From: Gnetum montanum
Lineage: Eukaryota; Streptophyta; Gnetopsida; Gnetales; Gnetaceae
Assembly: GCA_015680685.1 (NCBI GenBank)
Contig: MNCI01023349.1
Location: 37,895 to 101,894 of the forward strand
DNA: 64,000 nt
Reading direction: 5' to 3'
In this document: one piece after another, positions 56,987-64,000 of the stretch
Position numbering within the stretch: position 1 is the first letter of the stretch
Layout: every line of letters begins with the position of its first letter
Made by a program: the position numbers and the translations under genes
Notes under the pieces: model-generated
Told to the model about the DNA's origin: nothing
Seen by the model: only the letters and a program-made list of their open reading frames with translations
Databases searched by the model: none

Positions 56987-57030
56987 TTGCTATGCTGTGC
57001 TATGCTATATAGCATAGCATAGCATAGCAA
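56987..57030. repeat. 44-bp near-perfect palindrome in Tat-4 3' LTR
   Basis: The left half TTGCTATGCTGTGCTATGCT and the right half mirror each other with one mismatch. The central 20 bases (56999-57018) are perfect. It could form a long hairpin in RNA or single-stranded DNA. Confidence 0.9.
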
Positions 57031-57645
57031 CAATACAAAAGTAGAAAAAGTTTTTCAAACATAAGTTTGACATGTTCAAAGGCTTCCCATCAAGAAGAAC
57101 AAAATTCGTAGTTGTTAGCATGACCAAGTCTTAGATGAATGCTTTTAGCTTTAAAAAAACTTTTAGTTAAAACCAGTGACTATGCTATGCTACACTACAT
57201 AGCATAGCACAATGTAACAAGCAGCTACTTATGCTATGCCAATATACTCGAATAGTGTGAGTAACAAAACACTAACAGAAGCATTAAGATATCTTTAGGT
57301 AGCTCTAGAACTTGTTGACCACCATCTTTCTCACTCTGGTGTCTCCCTAGTGGAATTGATAATTTCATTTCATTTTGCACATCCTTTGGTTAGCTCCCAA
57401 AACATTGTTCCTACACTTGACCCTGCTCATAAGAGCATGTAAGAGGTAGTCCTGTAGTGTGAGCTCCATTTTTTGTTTGTGTTGTTAGCACTCTCGATCT
57501 TGACACACACAACTCTGGCGGTATAGTCACAGCGTAGCCAAGTTCATGTCTAGCATTGCACACCTACACAGTACGAGCAGATCAGCATCTTGTGGGGTCC
57601 AGGACACATGGCATCCAGGCCTCATTTCTCGCCTACTCCTAGCCC

Positions 57646-57653
57646 TATAAATA
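57646..57653 (+). promoter_or_regulatory. TATA box in Tat-4 3' LTR
   Basis: CCCTATAAATACCCC, same site as in the 5' LTR. Confidence 0.6.
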
Positions 57654-58246
57654 CCCCGGCAGACAATGCTCAAAGGTTTGGATTTTTCATCCAAAGAGTT
57701 GGCATTTTTCATTAACAAGACCAGTTGGCTTATTGGATTTTTGCATTGGCTGGTTGGCTTGTTGATTGGCTTCTTGACAAATAGAGTTGGCTTCTTACTA
57801 TAGTTGGCTTTTAAGTTGGCTTCTAGAAGTCATAGTTGGCATTTCCTTTGTGCATTCTAGCTACCCTTGAGTTTCCTATGTATCTTTGGTGTTGCATGAC
57901 CTGTTGTACACTTTTCAAACAAAGCAAGAAATCAAATTCGTGACTTTGGGGTGGTGCATTTTCTCACCTGAGCTTATTTCTCTATCTTTTCATTAAATTC
58001 ATTATTTTGCATTACCTTCGTTGTTTTGCATCTATTCATCATCAATATATCTCGCATGTTTTTCTTTTGCAATAAAAATTTACATAAGGTTAAGATACAC
58101 CGACTAAGTCCCTATATTATTGACCAAACCATTCAGGGTGCCCCATTTCCATTTTTCTCCAGCACGGTCCTTGCATGAATCCAAGGTTAAACTGTTCACC
58201 TAGTAACCTCTCGGTGTTCCAGCCACCAATTTTTTTGGTCGCTACA

Positions 58247-58251
58247 CCTTC
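58247..58251. repeat. Target-site duplication of Tat-4, right copy
   Basis: CCTTC, identical with 40833-40837. Confidence 0.85.
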
Positions 58252-58261
58252 CATAATTTAA

Positions 58262-59575
58262 AATTATTCTTATTCCATCACGCAACATACTAAAAAACAC
58301 TTGTTTTGGAACAATAGGTAACAAATCTCATCATGAATGGTATGATGATATCAAGTTCTACCTCATGCATGATGAACCTCCACAAAACCTCTCTACTTCT
58401 CAAAACGAAGTTATACAAAAATGCTCAAAATAATATATCATTGTGGCTAATAACACATTATGTTGCAAGACATATTATGATGTATTTTTGGTATCATGAG
58501 CAAAGAAGAAGCTCATATAGTCCTACAAAAAGTGCATGATGGCATTTGTGGAGTACATATAGGACCTAGAGCTATGGCTACTAAGATTAGCTATCTATGA
58601 TACTATTGGCCATACATGGAAAATGACTGCATGCAAAAACTAAAGACTTGTGATACATGTCAATGGCACAACAACCTTATACATGTACAACCAAAAAATC
58701 TACACACAACTCATATTACATGGTCATTTCAATAATGGCAAATTAACATCATTAGATCTATAACACCTAATTTTTCTACAAGATATAGTTTTACTATCAC
58801 TACGACCAAATATTTTATAAAATGAATAGAAGCAACCCCTTTAAGAAAAATAACTTTAGAACAATTATGTCAATTCATCTTAGACAACATATTGATATGT
58901 TTTGGCCTACCTCTAGACATTATCACTGATAATATATCATAATTTCATTGCCACAAAATGTAATCCTTTTATAAATAGTTACACATTAATCATTCTTTCT
59001 CTATGCCATATTATCCATAAGCCAATGGACAAGCCAAAGAAAGACATAAAGTTATCATTAACCTTCTTAAGAAAATGCTAAGAAATAGTAAATGCAAGTG
59101 GAATGAACTACCATATGCACTATGAGTCTATAGGATAATGTTTTGCACTACAACCAATGTTATACCATGCAACCTAGTTTACAAATGTGAAGCTATTTTT
59201 CCTCTTGAATTGTAGGTTCCATCCTTGAGGGTAGCTCTATCCAACTACATAAATGATGAGAAAAACGATGAGTTTTGTATCATCAATTTGGATTTGATAG
59301 AAGAGTAATGAATACATACACCTACCAACATTTGATGATACTAATAGAAGAAAATATAGTAGTATCATCATGATTATAACTAATGGAAAGTCAAAGAAGA
59401 AGACCTAGTCCTCAAGGCTATTTGAGAATAGACAAATAAGTTTTCATTTAACTAGGAAGAATCCTTCCTTGTGACCATAGCCTATGGAAATAGAGCCTTT
59501 AGTTTTGTAGATCTAAATGGGAATTAATTGACTAATCTATTCAACCATTCCTATCTTAAGCTATATTACATCTAA
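58262..59575 (+). pseudogene. Tat-1 integrase remnant
   Basis: It continues Tat-1 after Tat-4. It reads WYDDIKFYLMHDEPPQNLS, then VHDGICGVHIGPRAM and CDTCQWHN (zinc finger). The core reads WQINIIRS, where the first Asp is Asn, and IITDN with the second Asp kept. NGQAKERHK has lost the Glu. The end reads LVTIAYGNRAFSFVDLNGN. Many stops. It is homologous to Tat-4 throughout. Confidence 0.8.
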
Positions 59576-60584
59576 TGTTAACCTATTTACTCTTCATTAT
59601 TATTTTCTTCTATTTGCATATTTAAGTCAATACATGACTTTGACAAAATTTGTGACTTGTGATAAGCACACATGCAAGACCTTCCTCCTTTGGTTCCAAA
59701 ACATAGCAAAGTCTATAAAAATATAAAAAGAAAATATAGCATTCTTAAGTTCTACTGATTGTATCTCATTTTGGCCAATATTTACTTGCTAATCTCATGT
59801 TATCTCTTGGTATAATATCTTTCTTTGATTTATTTTCTTTTTCTCTCTAAGTTATGTTATTAAGATGAACTTGAAGTCATCGCATATGTGACTCATTGCA
59901 ATAGTAATTTACCACATGATTTCAACACATGAGATTCAGTTAACTTGTTTAACCATGCTAGAGGTACTTTCCTCTTTATCCTCCCCACTACCTCCTCTAA
60001 GCTATAACCATGCACCAAATTTAGTTTTTCATACCTTGATTATGATGAAAACCTTTGTGTGAAATTCTTGTATCTTGGCCATGTGATATAATTTACATGC
60101 TCAATCTATTGGTTCGCTAAATCTCCAAATGCTTCATTCAACAAGATTACAAAAGTTCAGCATTGGCATTGAAACCCAAAGAAAGATTCAATCCAAAAAA
60201 AGTGAAAAAAGCCAAGAAATCCAAAAGGAAAAAGTAACATAAAGTATAGTAAAGCAATGGCTGAAAAAAATAACAAAGATCCAAGTGGCCAAAGTATCCC
60301 ATGACAAAGTATTGGTTTCTCCAAAAATAGTCAATAACTAGTAAACCAAGCACAAAGTAATCATCAACTAGTGACTATACCATTAATCCATAGCACTAAT
60401 TTCAATATAGTTGGAATTTTTTGTTAGCCTATTCAACCATTTCCAAATCAACATTTAGCCAAAATTCTTTACTTTTAATTGTCAGCATTCCACAAGATCA
60501 AATGTGGAGAGAGAAGAAATGGTAACAAAGCTAGGCAATGTTTCACATTCTTTATTGATTTCTTTCAAGTTAATCATCTAAACA
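59576..60584 (+). other. Tat-1 3' untranslated region
   Basis: AT-rich with no coding and no tandem repeats seen. It ends in the purine tract. Confidence 0.45.
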
Positions 60585-60599
60585 TAAATAAAGAGGGAC
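60585..60599 (+). promoter_or_regulatory. Tat-1 polypurine tract
   Basis: AACATAAATAAAGAGGGAC-type run directly before the 3' LTR. It is close to that of Tat-3. Confidence 0.55.
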
Positions 60600-61614
60600 C
60601 AAAACACCTCAAAGAAAACTTAACTCTAAATAGGGAAGCTTAGTGGCAAAAGGAGAAAACTTAACAGCCTTCTATGTAGTTTTTGAATTTAATTCTAATT
60701 CAAATCAAGTGAAAAAGAAATTCTTTGACTTCCCTTCGAAAGACCTATCTTGTAATCCTATTTTGATAAATTCCCAAAGCATTCTTATTATGTAAAGTAA
60801 AATTTGTAGCATAAAGCATGAGAAATGTTATGGATTATGCTAGACCAGTCTAAATTGATCTTAGGCTATGAAAAATGCTACCAATTCTAACATAAATTAT
60901 GTAAAATCACTACATCTACTTGCCATCATAAATTGCAAAACACTACATTTTCTATCTAGAATAAATTATGAAAAAATGCTATGTAGAATGAGAGGAAACT
61001 TGCTAGAGTAGAGTCAATGTTAAAAGATCAAGCCACAATCTATACATGATCTTTGGAATCTTAAAAAATTTGAGACCTTCAGAGTAGCTAGAGATCTAAG
61101 AACATGTAACCATTTCCAGTGCTAACCATTGAGAGCATCAAAAACTTGTTGGAATTTTTTAGTTTGGCACAAATCCAGCAAGCTAGATGCATCTAGGATG
61201 ACTTTAGAATATACCTTGCCCATCCATGCACTAGATCTTCCAACAGAAATTTCAAATGGATTTGTAAAATCCTTGTAGTTACATACTTTGAAAGCCACAA
61301 AGGCTTGCATATCCATATCTTTGGAACTAATATTTTATAGATTTAATAAAAATTTTCAATGTTTTGTACATCTCTCTTTACATTTTTTGTGTTGACAATT
61401 GGTTCATTCATAGATTTGGTGTTGAATTTGTTGATAGTACATTCATTGCCTATTTACATCACTTGCCAAAACTTGATAACAAATTATTAAGTCCTTAGAT
61501 GATCAGTAAGACCATCTAAGGCACATTAGATCCTTTATGCCTATGGATATTGAGGTTGAACTATTTTTCATGAGGATTTTCACTTTCAGGCATTTGAATT
61601 TTTCCATTGTTACA
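60600..61614 (+). mobile_element. 3' LTR of Tat-1
   Basis: It starts CAAAACACCTC (TG decayed to CA by alignment with 8205) and ends CATTGTTACA. It aligns with 8205-9249 along its length. CTTCC follows. Confidence 0.8.
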
Positions 61615-61619
61615 CTTCC

Positions 61620-63040
61620 CAATGGTATATGATGATGGAAAATAAGGCTAGTACATTACATTAAAAAGTATACTTATCCTTGTTATGGCTAATTGAAAAT
61701 TTTCCCTTGTAATAGTATAAAGGATCATGATGGATATTACTAGACCTATAGCTACTAATATAGTTATGATGGATATGAATAATATTGCATAGATATTACC
61801 TAAGGCATTTAATACATAGCCTACTAAATTTTATAGTAGGAAGAAGGAAGACATGATGAAGTTTATTACATAGAAGAGGAAGCACTCTAATTTGCAAGTT
61901 CCAATGATTAGGTCCTATTAATTATTGATGTTACTATTATGGTAGAAGAAATGTATCATAAGGATAAGACACCTAATTAGAGCAAGGCCTCTTTAACAAA
62001 GCCAAGGAAGAAGTATGAAATTAACTAAGGCTATAACTGAGATCAAAATTTGGAAATTTTTTGAAATATTTAATTTACCATAATTAATGGTATTAAAGAA
62101 TGATTAGTGATCACTATACCATAACCCAAATACAATTCATGGTATTACAACATGAGTTAACCACATATTGTGGTGACTAGAAACATAGAGACAATATTTC
62201 ATGAGGATGCCATGATTAAACCAAAAGTCATGGTCTTTTAGCATAAGATGACCATCAACCATGGTAAATTCTAAGTTGTGAATGATTATTCTTAATAATC
62301 ATGCATTTTTATTGACTCAATGAGTTAATTAAAAGTTGTGTTATTTTACAATGAGAGGACCATGAGTCATGGTCTAGAAAAGGTTATTTTCTAGAGCATC
62401 ATAAGTAATGGTGAAATTTTGATTCTTCTACCTATAATAACATAAATTGATCATAAGTTTTGATTATTTTTAAAACTTGAAATTCTTAGGATTATAAACT
62501 CAAATTTTGATGAATTTTATATGGTTAAATTCACCTTCAAAGAAGGAACAAATTGGGACTAAAATACTTCTAATTTGGTTATAAAAAACAATAGAAATGT
62601 GAATAATATAAATAACTATTAAATTTCAACTTAAAATATGGAATTAGCCTAAACTTTTAATGTGAATTATTTGTGACTAATAATATAGATCTATGAAGTT
62701 GTGAAAGAGAGCTATCAAGCTTTAATTCAAAAAAAATTAAAGAAAAGTGATTAAACTAAAATAGAAATAATGGAAATTAAGGAGATAGGAACTAAAAAGA
62801 ATGAAAATTTATATAGATACTATATTACTCCGATTTTACAAACTTTACATCGTCAAATGGCCTTGATATTTATCCAAACTTAATGGGGACATGCTAGGAA
62901 ATAATGACAAGTCAATCCTCATTAACAATAATGACTAAAATTAAATAAAAAACTAATAATTATGGATTTTATAAAATACATCTATTCATGAATTCTAGAA
63001 AATAATAAAAATTGACTAGATGTCTATTTATTCTTGTCTT
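61620..63040. other. AT-rich flank of Tat-1, 3' region of the reversed copia element
   Basis: No open frame with recognisable content. Words such as CATGGT/ACCATG and TAATCATG recur loosely at 62090-62420. Some of it may be the copia 3' region or LTR, but no LTR end was located. Confidence 0.3.
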
Positions 63041-63049
63041 CATGTTGAG

Positions 63050-64000
63050 TAAAGGGTTTAATTGGATACTATGAGTCCCTCTTTTTAGGACACAATGCAA
63101 TTATCATGTTCTTTCTCTAACATCTTATTGATGTTTATATTATTACCAAGATGCTCATTCCTGTACTACAAGAGGATTTTATTAAATGAATTTTCTAATT
63201 AATTATTAATGTTCACATAAATATTTTTAATGTTACTCTTCTTTACATATTACTCAATAAAATACTATTTTATGTTAATATTCTTTTCCTTTTTATGAAG
63301 GGCATGCTCATTGGAAACTTGAATGGATACAGTGTTATTACATGATAGATAAATGGATATGCTAACATGAAATCTAATGTGTTTCATCAATGTTTTAATC
63401 AGAGTATGTGTTGGGAGCACTCAACCATGGTGATAAATTTTACCTCACAACTAGAAAGAAATATTGAGATTTGTTTTCTCAATTTCTAATAGATGGGATA
63501 CTTTCCATGAAAAATGATGATCCTTGAGGTTGAAATATAGTGTCATTATCTCCTCCCCTAGTAACATTTGATGTAAGAGAGTCCATAATCTATAATTTCT
63601 TTCACATATTCCAAAATATGTATGAAAGGATTTAGGTGAAAATATCTTGATCTTTGCTTGCAACAAGATACAAGGAAGCTAGAAAATTCTAGATTAAGTC
63701 TAGTATGATAACAATACCTCATTTCTCAAATTAAACTTCTATAAATTTTTTGATCTATAATAGGTTCTTTTTTTCTTACTTTAATTTAATGTTGTAAGGA
63801 AGAGGTTTTTTTGTTGATACTACTTTGATTATGTTGTACTTTTCTAGAATAGCTTTAGCATATTTAGTTTGATGGCTTTTGATTCCCTCCTTTTCTTATT
63901 GAATTTGGATACCTAGAAAGTATTTTAGTTCTCCAAGCTCTTTCATTTTGAATTTTTTCTTCATATATGATTTGAATTCTTTTATAAATTTGTTTGTTGG
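63050..64000 (-). pseudogene. Ty1/copia RT C-terminus and RNase H remnant
   Basis: On the minus strand, from the right edge: FKMKELGELKYFLGIQIQ, then HQTKYAKAILEKYNIIKV (RT end). Next come IIDQKIYRSLI, ILEYVKEIIDYGL, HALHKKEKNINIK and a Y-V-N-I-N-N region (RNase H and pol end). These are standard Ty1/copia wording. Frames are broken by stops. The element continues beyond the window to the right. Confidence 0.8.

Larger units (their letters stand above)
40838..58246 (+). mobile_element. Tat-4: youngest and best preserved Tat-lineage element
   Basis: LTRs lie at 40838-42419 (with a gap) and 56397-58246, flanked by exact CCTTC copies. It was inserted in Tat-1 pol between the second RNase H and integrase, which resumes at 58262. 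Inside, in order: primer site, gag, linker, protease, tail, antisense gene, RT, RNase H, archaeal-type RNase H, integrase, 30-base repeats, purine tract. The LTRs differ at about 14 of 101 bases in the one stretch I counted (near 41421 and 57281). Reading frames are longer than elsewhere but all are broken. Confidence 0.9.
56397..58246 (+). mobile_element. 3' LTR of Tat-4
   Basis: Complete, 1850 bases, TGAAAAACC...CGCTACA. The TATA box is at 57646-57653. It carries four or five dyads of the GCTATGC/GCATAGC kind, the strongest at 56987-57030. Confidence 0.9.
8205..61614 (+). mobile_element. Tat-1: oldest Tat-lineage LTR retrotransposon, split by nested insertions
   Basis: Homologous LTRs lie at 8205-9249 and 60600-61614 in the same orientation. 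They are flanked by CTTCA (8200-8204) and CTTCC (61615-61619), a five-base target duplication with one mismatch. Between them, in order, are a primer site, gag, protease, an antisense gene, tandem repeats, an RT start, an archaeal-type RNase H and an integrase. All run in element order although separated by about 23 kb and 17 kb of later insertions. The two LTRs differ at roughly one base in six where I compared them by eye. All proteins are broken. The reconstruction rests on LTR matching, order, orientation and the target duplication. Confidence 0.8.

Noticed and set aside
1-64000. tRNA, rRNA or host protein-coding genes
   Set aside because: I looked for cloverleaf-like boxes and plant gene-like exon runs on both strands and found none. 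The only intron-bearing coding signal is the antisense gene within the Tat elements.

Overview
This is non-genic DNA from a large, repeat-rich seed-plant genome. It is AT-rich, has no recognisable host gene, and consists almost entirely of old LTR retrotransposons inserted into one another. Slowly decaying nests of this kind fit a gymnosperm best, but a large-genome angiosperm cannot be excluded. All protein reading was done by eye from translations. No database search was possible.

Layout. From 1 to about 3.7 kb is the decayed 3' end (RNase H and integrase) of an Athila/Gymny-like Ty3/gypsy element. It ends in a purine tract, followed by an LTR (3723-4770) that is itself followed by a primer-binding site, and a truncated second copy of that LTR lies at 6202-6404. 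From 8205 to 61614 one Tat-lineage element (Tat-1) can be followed from LTR to LTR, with a near-matching target duplication (CTTCA/CTTCC). It is split by later insertions. A long LTR-like segment (16419-18954, 27151-27774 and probably beyond 38581) carries two further Tat elements: Tat-2 (18955-27150, reversed, gag-pro only) and Tat-3 (27775 to about 38580). Tat-4 (40838-58246) sits inside the Tat-1 pol gene with an exact CCTTC target duplication. It is the best preserved element and has an assembly gap in its 5' LTR. The last kilobase (63050-64000) is the reversed 3' end of a Ty1/copia pol gene.

How the parts fit. The Tat elements are ordered LTR, PBS (TGGCACTAGAAGGAGGG type), gag, protease, a long spacer, RT, RNase H, a second archaeal-type RNase H, integrase, short tandem repeats, purine tract, LTR. 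The second RNase H marks the Tat/Ogre lineage. In Tat-4 this second copy keeps all four acidic catalytic residues while the original RNase H has lost some. No element looks active.

Most notable result. In both Tat-1 and Tat-4 the spacer between protease and RT (the place where Ogre elements are known to carry an intron) holds a long coding sequence on the opposite strand. The two copies are related at the protein level over several segments. Both are interrupted by a short GT...AG intron at the same codon and in the same phase (49452-49572 and 15351-15429). An antisense gene keeps its introns when the element copies itself through sense RNA, so this looks like an intron-containing gene carried as cargo. 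Repeats typical of each family's LTR recur just upstream of it.
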